In this document: in pieces, positions 32,563 to 43,790 of the stretch | How the letters are laid out: every line of letters starts with the position of its first letter | Numbering within the stretch: the stretch's first letter is position 1 | NCBI GenBank assembly: GCA_963797565.1 | Contig: CAWCPM010000010.1 | Span: 1-64,000 of the forward strand | Source: JAICYJ01 sp963797565 | GTDB taxonomy: Bacteria; Actinomycetota; Thermoleophilia; Gaiellales; JAICJC01 | Length of the DNA: 64,000 nucleotides | Direction: 5' to 3' | The notes under the pieces: model-generated | The model's input: only the letters and a program-made list of their open reading frames with translations | Told to the model about the DNA's origin: nothing | Database searches by the model: none | Program-made: the position numbers and the translations under genes

Positions 32563-32748
32563 CTACGATAGACGTGGCTTCGGGCCCGAAGTTTGCGGCC
32601 CGTCGCTCCCGGATCCGTCATCGGCAGCAGCCGGTGGCGACTCGAGCGGCTTTTCACCGCCCAGGTGCAGCCCTCTCGCGATGCGCCCGCGCAGCGACCG
32701 GCGTGACGGATCGGCATGCAGCCGCTGCGCCTCCAGCGCCACCGCCAC
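32563..32748 (-). CDS. Small hypothetical ORF, doubtful
   Basis: A 61-codon frame (MAVALEAQRLHADPSRR ...) in the roughly 300-base gap between the membrane protein and the anti-sigma-like gene. It is Arg/Pro/Ser-rich, has no recognised domain and no ribosome-binding site. Apart from it the gap contains only the promoter of the next gene. Confidence 0.2.
   Translation of the reverse strand: MAVALEAQRLHADPSRRSLRGRIARGLHLGGEKPLESPPAAADDGSGSDGPQTSGPKPRLS
32565..32570 (-). promoter_or_regulatory. -10 box (TATCGT) for the anti-sigma-like gene
   Basis: TATCGT ends 8 bases before the ATG at 32556, in line with the leaderless pattern elsewhere in the window. Confidence 0.45.
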
Positions 32749-32852
32749 ACGGGCGGCGTGATCGACATGTCAAGCTCGCGATGAGACGGCTGAGATCAAT
32801 GCCATGACACGAATGGTAGCGACGCCCGGGCGCTGTTCCCACGGCGCCGGCT

Positions 32853-33224
32853 TCAGAACAGGTGGTGCACCGGGTCGACGAGGCCGCCGATCAGGATCAG
32901 CACCAGCGCCACCCCCACGAACAGAGCCGACGACGAGATCGCCTCGTACCGCTCGTCCATCGAGGCGGTGCGCAGCTTGCCCGACGTCAGGAGCAGGCCG
33001 AACATGCTCATCACCCCCGCGTCGTCCTCGACCCGGATCACCGGGCGCACACCGTGGAAGAAGCCCGATAGGAGGAAGAAGGCACCGAGGCCGTAGCAGG
33101 TCACCGACAGCGAGCGGCGGAACGGCACGTGCAGCAGCAGCGCTCCCAGCACTCCCACCACGAGCGCCACCGCCAGCACCAATCCCACCACCTGCGCGAG
33201 CCGCTTCAGCCCGGCGACCAGCAT
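32853..33224 (-). CDS. Small membrane protein, unknown
   Basis: 123 residues with four hydrophobic segments (about 8-30, 42-56, a weaker one near 72-80, and 97-117). The middle portion includes RVEDDAGVMSMFGLLLTSGKL. I do not recognise the family. A GGGAGG site lies about 9 bases before the ATG, and the gene starts 15 bases after oppF in the same direction, so it is probably the last member of the opp run. Confidence 0.7.
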   Translation of the reverse strand: MLVAGLKRLAQVVGLVLAVALVVGVLGALLLHVPFRRSLSVTCYGLGAFFLLSGFFHGVRPVIRVEDDAGVMSMFGLLLTSGKLRTASMDERYEAISSSALFVGVALVLILIGGLVDPVHHLF

Positions 33225-33239
33225 GGCGGCCCCGCCTCC

Positions 33240-34277
33240 CTACGAGGCTGCGACCCGACCCGGCTCGAGGCGCAGGTCGGACATCGGCCATGTCTCCAGC
33301 GGGAAGTGGCAGGCAACCTCGTGGCGGTCCTCACGCTCCGTCAGCTGGGGCTCATCGACGTCGCAGATGCCCGCCTGGAAGCGCGGGCAGCGCGGGTGGA
33401 ACCGGCAGGCGGACGGCGGGTTGATCGGGCTGGGCACATCGCCCTCGAGCACGATCGGCTTGCGGCTGCGGGCCACGTTCGGGTTCGGGACCGGCACCGC
33501 CGACAGCAGGGCGCCGGAATACGGATGCAGCGGCCGGTTGTAGAGCTGGCTGCCATCGCCCACCTCGACCACCTTTCCCAGGTACATCACGGCCACCCGG
33601 TTCGAGATGTGGCGCACCACGTCCAGGTCGTGGGCGATGAACACGTAGGTGAGGTCGAACTCGCGCTGCAGCCGCTTCAGCAGGTTCAGGATCTGGGCCT
33701 GGACGGAGACGTCCAGCGCCGACACCGGCTCGTCGCAGACGATCAGCTTGGGCCGCACCGCCAGCGCCCGGGCGACACCAATGCGCTGGCGCTGGCCGCC
33801 CGAGAACTCGAACGGGAACCGGTTGTAGTGCTCCGGGTTGAGTCCCACGACCTCGAGCAGATCCTGCACCTTGCGCTTGATCTCGGCCGCGGTGCCCATC
33901 TTGTGCACCTCCAGCGCCTCGCCCACGATCGAGCCGACGCGCTTGCGCGGGTTCAGCGACGCGTAGGGATCCTGAAACACCATCATCATCTCGCGGCGCA
34001 CCTTGAACAGGTCGTTGCCCTTGATGTTGGTGATGTCCTGCCCGTCGAACGTGATCTTGCCGCCGGTCGGATCGAGCAGGCGCATCACGCAACGGGCCAT
34101 CGTCGACTTGCCGCATCCGGACTCCCCCACCACGCCCAGCGTCTCGCCCTTGTTGACGGAGAAGGACACGCCGTCCACGGCGCGCACGCGCCCGATCTCC
34201 TTCTGGAAGATGATCCCGCGGGTGATCGGGAAGTGCTTCTCCAGGTTCTCGACTGTCAGCAGCGGCTCTTCCAACAT
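33240..34277 (-). CDS. Oligopeptide ABC transporter ATP-binding protein (OppF-type)
   Basis: 345 residues. Walker A GESGCGKSTMARC, Q-loop MVFQDPYASLNPRKRV, signature FSGGQRQRIGVARAL, Walker B LIVCDEPVSALDVSVQ and H-loop IAHDLDVVRHIS. A C-terminal oligopeptide-transporter extension has CRFHPRCPRF with the Cys cluster thought to bind a [4Fe-4S] cluster in some OppD/OppF. It energises import with OppD. It starts 6 bases after oppD. Confidence 0.95.
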   Translation of the reverse strand: MLEEPLLTVENLEKHFPITRGIIFQKEIGRVRAVDGVSFSVNKGETLGVVGESGCGKSTMARCVMRLLDPTGGKITFDGQDITNIKGNDLFKVRREMMMVFQDPYASLNPRKRVGSIVGEALEVHKMGTAAEIKRKVQDLLEVVGLNPEHYNRFPFEFSGGQRQRIGVARALAVRPKLIVCDEPVSALDVSVQAQILNLLKRLQREFDLTYVFIAHDLDVVRHISNRVAVMYLGKVVEVGDGSQLYNRPLHPYSGALLSAVPVPNPNVARSRKPIVLEGDVPSPINPPSACRFHPRCPRFQAGICDVDEPQLTEREDRHEVACHFPLETWPMSDLRLEPGRVAAS

Positions 34278-34283
34278 TCCTCG

Positions 34284-35315
34284 CTAGGTCTGCTGCTCCG
34301 CCATCACTTCATGGAGCAGGTCGTGGGATTCGCGACGCCGGAACTCGGGCTCGAGGTGGCAGGCGACGGCATGATCGCTGGCCGACTCGCCACCCACCGG
34401 CAACAGCTCGGGCACCTCGGGGATGCAGGGCGAAAACGCGTACGAGCAGCGCAGATGGAACCGGCAGCCGGACGGCGGCTGCAGCAGCGACGGCGGCGTG
34501 CCCGGGATCGGCTTCAGGTCGGCCCCTTCCACGACCAGCCGCGGCAGCGAGTTGAGCAGGCCCCACGTGTAGGGGTGTTCGGGGCGGTAGAAGATGTCCT
34601 CGTAGCCGCCCTTCTCGACCGCCTTGGCCGCGTACATGACCATCACGTCGTCGGCCGTCTCGGCGACCACGCCGAGGTCGTGCGTGACCAGGATGATGGC
34701 GCTGCCGAAGTCGCGCTGGAGCTGGTTCATCAGCTTCAGGATCTGGGCCTGCGTGGTCACGTCGAGTGCCGTGGTGGGCTCGTCGGCGATCAGCAGGTCG
34801 GGGTTGTTGACGAGCGCCATCGCGATCATCACGCGCTGGCGCATACCGCCCGAGAACTGGTGCGGGTAGTCGTCCATGCGCGTCTCGGCGCGCGGGATGG
34901 CCACGGCCTTCAGCATCTCCACCGACCGGCTGTTGGCGACCTGTTTGCTGACGTTCTCGTGCAGCTGCACCGCCTCGCGCAGCTGCGAGCCGATCGTGTA
35001 GACCGGGTTCAGCGACGTCATCGGGTCCTGAAAGATCATCGAGATCTCGTTGCCGCGGATCTTGCGCAGCTCGTCGGGGTCGATCTTCAGCAGATCCCGG
35101 TCCTTGAAGAGCGCCTGGCCCTCGGTCATGGTGTTCCTCTTGGAGTTCAGGCCCATGATGGTCATGCACGTGACGCTCTTGCCGCAGCCCGACTCGCCCA
35201 CGATCGCGAGCGTCTTGCCCTTCTCGACGCTGAACGAGACGCCGTCCACCGCGTGCACGATGCCGTCATCCGTGCGGAAGTACGTCTTCAGATCCTTGAC
35301 GTCAAGCAGCGGCAT
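34284..35315 (-). CDS. Oligopeptide ABC transporter ATP-binding protein (OppD-type)
   Basis: 343 residues. Walker A GESGCGKSVTCM, MIFQDPMTSLNPVYTIG, signature FSGGMRQRVMIAMAL, Walker B LLIADEPTTALDVTTQ and LVTHDLGVVAETADDV. The extension includes GCRFHLRCSYAF and ends with the usual acidic tail. It pairs with OppF. It lies 45 bases after oppB. Confidence 0.95.
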   Translation of the reverse strand: MPLLDVKDLKTYFRTDDGIVHAVDGVSFSVEKGKTLAIVGESGCGKSVTCMTIMGLNSKRNTMTEGQALFKDRDLLKIDPDELRKIRGNEISMIFQDPMTSLNPVYTIGSQLREAVQLHENVSKQVANSRSVEMLKAVAIPRAETRMDDYPHQFSGGMRQRVMIAMALVNNPDLLIADEPTTALDVTTQAQILKLMNQLQRDFGSAIILVTHDLGVVAETADDVMVMYAAKAVEKGGYEDIFYRPEHPYTWGLLNSLPRLVVEGADLKPIPGTPPSLLQPPSGCRFHLRCSYAFSPCIPEVPELLPVGGESASDHAVACHLEPEFRRRESHDLLHEVMAEQQT

Positions 35316-35360
35316 GCGAGAAATTGTACCGGGTCGGGGCCAGTATCGACGGGCGCCGGA

Positions 35361-36331
35361 TCAGGCCAGCCTGATCCGTGGGTCAATCACCGCATACAGG
35401 AGGTCGATCAGCAGGTTGAAGACGATCACCATGATCGAGGCGAAGATCACCACGCCGATGATGATCGGCAGGTCGAAGGTGAAGGTCGACTGGATCGTCC
35501 ACCAACCGAGGCCGGGCAGCCCGAACACGATCTCGACGAACACCGCGCCGCCCAGCGCCAGGGCGACGTCCATGCCCAGCATGGTCACCACCGGCAGCAT
35601 CGCGTTTCGCAGCGCGTGCCGCCGGATCACGGTCCGCTCGGGAGCGCCCTTGGCACGAGCCGTGCGCACGTAGTCCTCGTTCAGCGTCTCCATCACGCTG
35701 GAGCGGATCATCCGCACGTAGAACGCCGAGTAGAGGATGGCGAAGGTGAACCATGGCAGCAGCATGTGCATGAACCAGTCGTACGGCCCGCCGCAGGTCT
35801 GGCCCTCGCTGGCGCCGCGTAAGTTGCAGTAGCCCTGGATCGGCAGCAGGTTCAGCTTGTAGCCGACGATCAGCGACAGCATGTAGCCGACCCACACCGG
35901 GTGCGCCGAGATGCCGGCCAGCACGCCCACCATCGCCACGCGGTCGCCCTTCGAGCGCGGCCGCAGGGCCGAGTAGATGCCGACCGGGATCGCCACCAGC
36001 AGCCACAGGATGGCGCCGCCGATCACGAGCGCCGCCGTCACCGGCGCCGCCTGGCGATGATCGAGTTCACGCTCTGGCGGTTGCCGTACGAGTAGCCCAG
36101 GCTGCGATCCCAGACCAACTCCTTCAGGAAGTGGCCGTACTGGACGTACAGCGGCCGGTCGAGGTAGAGCTCGTGGCTGACGTGCTTGATCGCGGCCGGC
36201 GTCGCGGCCTTGCCGGCGACCAGAGCCCCGGGGTTGACCGGGATCACGTAGAACATGACGAAGGTGAGGACGGTGATCGCGAGAAACAGCACCACTGCCC
36301 AGAGCAGCCGGCGAATCACGTATCTGACCAT
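35361..36331 (-). CDS. Oligopeptide ABC transporter permease (OppB-type), one frame break
   Basis: About 323 residues after repair. It begins MVRYVIRRLLWAVVLFLAIT, standard for DppB/OppB, with a first TM and an extracytoplasmic loop (DRPLYVQYGHFLKELV). The EAA coupling loop is TLNEDYVRTARAKGAPERTV and the end is VIDPRIRLA. The frame changes near 36055 between NSIIARRR and QAAPVTAALVIGG. It follows the hairpin downstream of the binding-protein gene. It pairs with the OppC-type gene located upstream of the binding protein. Confidence 0.92.
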
Positions 36332-36373
36332 GCAACCCTCACCCTCTCGAGAAACAGATCCTGGTCGAAAGCA

Positions 36374-36409
36374 TACCGGGCGGGGATGCATTTGCACCCC
36401 CGCCCGGTA
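36374..36409 (-). terminator. Intercistronic hairpin between opp binding-protein and permease genes
   Basis: Arms 36374-36385 and 36398-36409 are a perfect 12-bp stem (TACCGGGCGGGG with its complement), extended inward by four more pairs after a mismatch. It lies 14 bases after the binding-protein stop with no clear T-tract. It may act as a partial terminator or mRNA 3'-end shield, giving more binding protein than permease. Confidence 0.6.
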
Positions 36410-36422
36410 CTTCAACTGTGAG

Positions 36423-38134
36423 CTAGCGGACGCAGAGCGCCGCGATGTCCATCCCGTAACTCGGCTCCCACAGCTGACACCCAATCTTCGAGCTGAAGAA
36501 GTCGTAGTTGGTCTGGTTGCTCCATGCAGCCCACGGTGCCTGGTCCGTCTTCATGGACGTGGCGATGTCGCCGTAGGCCTGTGCTCGCTCTGCTCCGGTC
36601 TTGGCCGCAGCTTCATCCATCTGGTCGTTGTACGACTTGTTGTCGAAGTAGGAGAAGTTGTCCCCGTTCTTCGGCAGGATGCTGTGACCGCTGAGCAGGA
36701 TGTTCAGGAAGTCGTACGGGTCGGGGAAGTCAGCCAGCCATCCCTCGTCCGCGATGTCGTTGGGCGTGCCCTTGACACCCTCTTCCTGGAACTGCACCGC
36801 ACGCTGGTAGTACTTGACGGTGACGTTGATGCCAAGTGGCTTCAGCTCCTGGGTCAGGAGTGCCATGCGGTTGGTTGCCGACTGCACGCCCTGTGTCGAG
36901 TAGACGAGGACGTTGATCGGGGTCTTGACGCCCGCGGCCTTGGCCTGACTCATCAGGGCCTGGGCCTTGCTCAGGTCAGGCGTCAGCGGGTACACGGCCT
37001 TCTCGATCGACGCACCCGGCACCTGCGGAGGCAGGTACTTGTCGGTCGGGATGCCGGCCTTGTAGCCCAGCTGCTTCGTCATGCCCGTGCGGTCGATCGC
37101 GTAGTTGACCGCCTGCCGAACCAGAGGGTTCGACAACGCCGGGTTCGCCGTGTTCATGGCGTAGTAGTTGACCTCGATCTCGGGTGAGATGAACATCTGC
37201 TGCTTACCGGCCGCGGCAACGGTGCTGCCCTCGCCGTACTGCTGGGAGAGCGGCAGCGACTGAGCTGCCGTCACGCAGTCCGGACACCAGTCCAGCTGGC
37301 CGTTCTTGGTCTCGAGGATGCCCTGGTTCTGATCGATCGTGAACTGACTGAAGTCGATCTCGTTGATCAGGTGCGGACGAGGACCGGTGTAGTTCGGGTT
37401 CTTCTTGACCACCAGCGACTGGTTCGGGGTGTAGCTGGCGATGTAGTAGGGGCCGGCACCTGCGATCGATGTGACGCCCTTGCGGGCTGACCGGCGAGAT
37501 CGTGCGGGATCGCGCACATGAACGGCGTGGCCATCTCGGCCTCGATCGTGCCGTTCGGCTTCGTCAGGTGCAGGATCAGCTGATCGCCGTTGACCTCGAC
37601 GCCCGGGATGGTGCCCTTGCCGTTCCAGCCGGTGGCGCCCTCGATGGAGCTGGCCACGAAGCTGACGAACGGAGACACCTGCTTGGGATTGAGGTCGCGC
37701 ATCAGCGAATCGGCGAAGGTCTGTGCGGTGACAGGCTCGCCGGTGTTGAACTTGTACTTGCCGGGCGGCACGGTGAACGTGACGGTGAGGCCGTCAGACG
37801 AGACGGTCGGCATTGCCGACGCCGCCTCCGGGACTGCAGCTGGTAGCCCTCAGGGGCCGGCTTGTCCGGGTAGTCCAGGAGATTGACGCACGTCGCGTAC
37901 TCGATCTGCCAGGACTCCTGGTAGTAGGCGAGGGCGGGATCGATGAAGTCGATGCCGCCGTGCCACGCGGCCTTGATGGTGCCGCCCGGCTTGCCGGTGG
38001 TCGCTGCCGGTCGCGCCGGTGCTGACGTTGCTGGCGTTACCGCTGCTGCTGCTACTGCCGCAGCCGGATGCTCCAAATAACACCACCCCGAGCGTCACAG
38101 CGCCAAGCGCTATCCACATTCCAGGTCGTCTCAT
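36423..38134 (-). CDS. Oligopeptide ABC transporter substrate-binding lipoprotein (three frame breaks)
   Basis: About 570 residues after repair. The signal peptide (MRRPGMWIALGAVTLGVVLF) ends in a lipobox ASGC with Cys25. SBP_bac_5 features follow: KPGGTIKAAWHGGIDFIDPALAYY, the FNTGEPVTAQTFADSL block, and a long C-terminal lobe ending SKIGCQLWEPSYGMDIAALCVR. It would capture oligopeptides outside the membrane. The frame changes near 38003, 37827 and 37490. The ATG has GGGAGAGG about 7 bases upstream. It is placed between the OppC- and OppB-type permease genes, an uncommon order. Confidence 0.9.
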
Positions 38135-38243
38135 GCGGTTCCTCTCCCGTTGCGTTTCCGGGGCTCGATGGCTGACCGAGACCCCACCTATCCATGTCGG
38201 TAGACGACAGGGGTGGTGCAAAGTTAGTTGGGAGGCTGGAGAC

Positions 38244-39294
38244 CTAGTACGTGCCGCGCGGATCGAGCGCGTCGCGCAGGCCGTCGCCCAGCAGGTTGAA
38301 CGCGAGCGTCGCGAACAGGATGCCCAGGCCGGGCCACACCATCAGCCACGGGATGGTCGTGTAGTAGTTCACGGCCGAGTTGATCAGGTTGCCCCAGCTG
38401 GGCTCGCCCTGCGGGATGCCGACGCCCAGGAACGAGAGGCCGGCCTCGAACAGGATGTTCGTGGCCACCAACAGCGTGCTGTAGACGATGATCGTGCCGG
38501 TCAGGTGCGGGAGCAGGTGCGACCGCAGGATGCGGCGGTTGCTCGCGCCCACCATCTTGGCCGCCTCCACGAACTCCTTCTCGCGCAGCGACAGCACCTG
38601 GGCGCGGATGATCCGGGCACGGGTAGAACCACGAGAACACCGAGATCACGATCACGAGCGTCACCACCCCGGGCGAGAATAACCCGAAGAAGGTGTAGGC
38701 GTTGAGGCGCTGGCCGGCGGTGAACGAGAAGGCGATGGCGAACAGGAGCAGCGGCAGCGCCATCACGAGCTCCGTGGCTCGGGAGACGAACATGTCGACC
38801 ACCCCCCCGTAGAACCCGGCGATCATGCCCAGCAGGACGCCCATGGCGACCCCGAAGATCGTGGCCAGGATGGCCACCTCGAACGAGATCTGCGCGCCGG
38901 CCATCATGCCCAGCAGCTCGTCGTGGCCGGCCGTGTCCGACGTGCCCAGGACGTACAGCGTGCAACAGGTGCCCGCCGCCGTCGGCGTGTGCGACCATGG
39001 CAGCGCCGGCTCGAAGCCCTGCGCGTTGGTGTTCAGGCTGTAGGCCGTGCGGCCCAGCAGGTGGTTCGCGATCGGCGTCCCCACGAACGCGACCAGGATC
39101 ATCACGATGATCGCGACCCCGCCGACCAGCGCAACGCGGTCGTGGCGGAAGCGGCGCCAGGCCTGCTCCCAGAATCCTCGTGCCTTGACGGCGGTCGGCT
39201 CGCCGGTACCTGTGCTCAGGCCCCCGCCGACAGCAACATCAGCCGCGCCGGGAGCCGCACCAGAGAGAATCGGGCGTTCGCTACTGGTAGCCAT
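38244..39294 (-). CDS. Oligopeptide ABC transporter permease (OppC-type), one frame break
   Basis: About 350 residues after repair. A variable N-terminus rich in Gly/Ala precedes FWEQAWRRFRHDRVALVGG and TM1, a usual OppC/DppC start. The extracytoplasmic loop contains a Cys pair (GTCCTLYVLGTSDTAGHD). The EAA loop is LREKEFVEAAKMVGASNRRI, and the end is NLLGDGLRDALDPRGTY. The frame changes near 38622 between SVFSWFYP and the LSLREKEF block. The ATG follows a TATCAT box by 8 bases. Confidence 0.92.
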
Positions 39295-39302
39295 CTGGTT
39301 AG

Positions 39303-39308
39303 ATGATA
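39303..39308 (-). promoter_or_regulatory. -10 box (TATCAT) for the opp run
   Basis: TATCAT ends 8 bases before the OppC-type ATG at 39294. It could start a transcript covering oppC-A-B-D-F. Confidence 0.45.
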
Positions 39309-39339
39309 CCCCAAACGCAAGGACGTTTACAGTGACGCG

Positions 39340-39888
39340 TCACGCGGAAGGCACGGCGGTGGAGTTCCGCGGCGCCGCCGAAACCACGATCCAGTGGCCG
39401 CCGACCGGCTTCATCTCGATCAGCAGATCCACGCTCTTGGTCACGCTGGGGTTGGTCGAGCCCATCTGAACGTCGAGCAGCACGTCGCGGGATCGCGAGC
39501 GCAGCACCTTGTAGGCGGCACCGGCGAAGACGCTGGCAGGAAACTGCGGAACCGGGATCGTGCCGGCCTTCCACTGCTGCCTGGTGGCAACCGACTGCAG
39601 CTTCGTCGAGACCATCGCCCGCGCGGCCAGCGGGTCGTGACGCAGCACCCCGTCGCGGATGAACGAGCGGGCCAGCGTGCGCGCCTCGACCGGCAGCTTC
39701 ACCTTCGCGCCGAACTGCTGTGTGGCGCTGGGCGCCTTGAAGGGCGCGCCGCCGGTGTAGTCAGGCGTGCTGGACTGGCGCGACAGAACGAACGAGATAA
39801 GCCCGGCCACCAGCACCACCGCGGCCACTGCGCTGAACGCCAGCCGCACCGGTCGCTGATCCCACAGGGCGATCACCTTTGCAGACAT
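39340..39888 (-). CDS. Secreted or anchored protein of unknown function
   Basis: 182 residues. A short basic start and one TM helix (about 17-35, AFSAVAAVVLVAGLISFVL) lead to an extracytoplasmic domain with VEARTLARSFIRDGVLRHD and LIEMKPVGGHWIVVSAAP, resembling the conserved beta-rich end of NTF2-like envelope domains, though I cannot name the family. The start follows a TAGAAT box by 8 bases; that box shares its TAG with the stop codon of the upstream lipoprotein gene. Confidence 0.72.
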   Translation of the reverse strand: MSAKVIALWDQRPVRLAFSAVAAVVLVAGLISFVLSRQSSTPDYTGGAPFKAPSATQQFGAKVKLPVEARTLARSFIRDGVLRHDPLAARAMVSTKLQSVATRQQWKAGTIPVPQFPASVFAGAAYKVLRSRSRDVLLDVQMGSTNPSVTKSVDLLIEMKPVGGHWIVVSAAPRNSTAVPSA

Positions 39889-39896
39889 AGCGAAAG

Positions 39897-39902
39897 ATTC
39901 TA
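39897..39902 (-). promoter_or_regulatory. -10 box (TAGAAT) overlapping a stop codon
   Basis: TAGAAT ends 8 bases before the ATG at 39888. Its first three bases are the TAG stop of the peptide-binding lipoprotein gene. Confidence 0.45.
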
Positions 39903-41405
39903 GCGCCGCAGAATTAGCGCGGAGGTTGTCAACCAGGCACCCGCCAGGCGGGGTGCACCCAGCGCATCGACCAGCAACCCGCGCACGCCCGGCGCGATCA
40001 GCAGCTGTGTCTGGCCGAAGGCGAGCGGCACGATCGAGCCGCTCGAGAGCAGCGTCCGCTGCGCCTGAAGCAGCGTCCGTCCCACCGTCGCCGGCGGGGC
40101 CGCTTCCACCTGGGACACCAGGGATCTCTGCCCGCGGCCGGCCAGCGCCGCGACGACCGTGGCGGGGGCGGCCGACTGCAGGTTCAGCTCCGAGACCGCC
40201 CAGTCGCCGTGGGGGACGATCCGTACCTGGGCGCCGTCGTTTCGTAGCACGCGTGCGACGGCGTTCGTGAACGCCGTCTCGGTGGCGCCGGTCGGCCTGG
40301 TCAGCGTCACCGTCTCGCCGGCCACCGCCGACGGCGCAAAGTGGGCAACGCCCGGCACGTAGCCCGGCATGCCCAGCGGCACCAGCGCGTCGGCGGCCTG
40401 CCCCGACTTGCCCGCCGCCAGCTCGGTCACCTGCGATGCGCTCAGCCCACCGGCAAGCGACGAGGTCGCGCCCGGGCGTCGCTGCAGCGATATCAGGCTC
40501 AGCCGCGGGGTGTCCAGCAGCTGGCGGCCGAACTCGGGGTCCGCACGCACCACGTCCACCTCCGCTGCGGGCAGCGGCAGCACCTGGTAGCGGCCGGCAC
40601 GGTACGCCGCGATCGAGCCGGCGTCGGCCCCGGCCACGACCGGCATCTCGACGCGATCGAGGTGTGGACGAGCGCCGAAGTAGGCCGGGTTGCGGCTGAG
40701 CACGGCCAGCCCGGCGACCGCCGCCTTGCCGGCCGGATGCGTGCTCTTGCGGAGGCTGACCACCCGGAACGGCCCGGCGCCCACCGGGGCCCGCTCGAAT
40801 GCCGCCCGGTCGCCGGCGGTCGCGGCCAGCTGCGGCGGGAACGCCCACGTGGCCGGATCCACCAGCATCGACGGGAAGTCCTTGACCGGCCGGGACAGCT
40901 GTACGACCAGCGTCAGGGGCCCGCTGGCGCGCACCCCCGAGAGCGTTCCCGACCCAGACGCGCAGGCGGCGTAGCCGGACACCGGCTCGAGCACCGCGGC
41001 GTTCGGGGATGCCACGCGCGGGCTGCACAGGAGCCTCCAGTCGGCGACGAACGTGGCGGCGGTGACGGCGCCGGCGCCACCGGGAAACGAGACGTGCGGC
41101 CGCAGGCGAAACGTGTAGGTGCGCGCGTCCGGCGTTGACGACCAGCTGCGGGCGATCACCGGCTCCGTGCGAAGCGTGGAGGGATCGGCGTCGGCCAGCC
41201 CCGCGAACACGTTTCGCTCGATCACGAGACCGGCGGCGTCACCCCCGTAGAGCGGGGTCACCGAGACCGGATCGGCCGGCAGCGCGTAGACCAGCGTGCC
41301 GCCGTTCACCGGCGCTGGCTCGGGCGGCGCCGGAGCCGCGGCGCCGCGGCCGCCGCAGCCTGCGGCCAGCAGGAGTACCGCCAGGCTAAGACAGCGCGTC
41401 CGCAC
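39900..41405 (-). CDS. Second peptide/nickel-type substrate-binding lipoprotein (SBP_bac_5)
   Basis: 501 residues. Signal peptide with lipobox LLAAGC (Cys17). SBP_bac_5 fold cues: GGTLVYALPADPVSVTPL, WSSTPDARTYTFRLRPHVSFP, VTAATFVADWRLL and NPAYFGARPHLDRVEMPVV. The C-terminal lobe is shorter and more divergent than in the main opp binding protein. It may be a paralogue with other specificity. Its GTG start lies 20 bases inside the end of atpG, so translation is probably coupled to the ATP synthase transcript. Confidence 0.88.
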   Translation of the reverse strand: MRTRCLSLAVLLLAAGCGGRGAAAPAPPEPAPVNGGTLVYALPADPVSVTPLYGGDAAGLVIERNVFAGLADADPSTLRTEPVIARSWSSTPDARTYTFRLRPHVSFPGGAGAVTAATFVADWRLLCSPRVASPNAAVLEPVSGYAACASGSGTLSGVRASGPLTLVVQLSRPVKDFPSMLVDPATWAFPPQLAATAGDRAAFERAPVGAGPFRVVSLRKSTHPAGKAAVAGLAVLSRNPAYFGARPHLDRVEMPVVAGADAGSIAAYRAGRYQVLPLPAAEVDVVRADPEFGRQLLDTPRLSLISLQRRPGATSSLAGGLSASQVTELAAGKSGQAADALVPLGMPGYVPGVAHFAPSAVAGETVTLTRPTGATETAFTNAVARVLRNDGAQVRIVPHGDWAVSELNLQSAAPATVVAALAGRGQRSLVSQVEAAPPATVGRTLLQAQRTLLSSGSIVPLAFGQTQLLIAPGVRGLLVDALGAPRLAGAWLTTSALILRR

Positions 41406-42257
41406 CTGCGACCACCTCGAGGATCTCCTGGGTGATCTCCGCCTGGCGGGCGCGGTTCATCTTCAGAGTGAGGTCGTCGATCAGGGTGCCGGCGTTGTCC
41501 GAGGCGTTGCGCATGGCCGTCATGCGGGCGCCGTGCTCCGACGCGGTCGATTCCAGCAGGGCGCGGTAGATGGTGACCTCGAGGTAGCGGGGGATCAGGT
41601 CGGCGAGCACGTCGCGTTCGTCCGGCTCGAAGATGTAGGAGCCCTCGATCTTGACCGCCTCGCCCGTGACCGCCTCCTCGGGCACCGGCAGCAGTTCGAC
41701 CTCCTCCAGCCGCTGCGTCAGCGCCGTGACGAAGTGGTTGTAGACCATCACCACCTGGTCGACCTCGCCCTGCTTGTAGAGGTCGGCCACCCGCTCGGCG
41801 ATCGCCTGCGAATCGGCGTAGGCCGGCCGGTCGGTGATGCCGGTGTAGTCGGCGGTCAGCGTCTGGCGGCGGAAGCGCAGCGTCGAGGCGCCCCGCCGGC
41901 CGACCACCAGCCACACCACCTCGCGGCCGGCGGCGCGCTGCTCGCGCGCGATCTCCAGCGAGCGGCGAACGACGTTGGCGTTGAACGCGCCGGCCAGGCC
42001 GCGGTCGCCGGTCAGCGCCACCACGGCCACGGTCTTCACATCACGGCGGGCCAGCAGCGGCTGGTCGCTGAGGTCCCCGGCGGCGGCCGCGACGTCCACC
42101 GTCAGCTGCTGCATCCGATCGGCGTACGGCCGCAGCGCCTCGATCCGGGCCTGTGCGCGGCGCAGGCGCGAGCCCGCCACCAGCTCCATGGCCTTGGTGA
42201 TCTTCTTGGTGTTGTTGACGGAGCTGATCCGTCGCTTGATGTCCTGCTGGGTGGCCA

Positions 42258-42258
<1 letters not shown>
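41386..42258 (-). CDS. atpG: F-type ATP synthase subunit gamma
   Basis: 290 residues. It begins MATQQDIKRRISSVNNTKKITKAMELVAGSRLR and has VALTGDRGLAGAFNANV. The C-terminal TAMRNASDNAGTLIDDLTLKMNRARQAEITQEI is the standard end, which forms the rotating stalk coil. The ATG shares one base with the atpA stop (TGATG). The usual next gene, atpD, is displaced; the next start here is a lipoprotein gene overlapping by 20 bases. Confidence 0.97.

Positions 42259-43786
<1,528 letters not shown>

Positions 43787-43790
<4 letters not shown>

Noticed and set aside
33129..35822. An 897-codon open frame on the plus strand opposite the opp ATPase genes
   Set aside because: Antisense to oppF and oppD, with no start signal and no recognisable protein.
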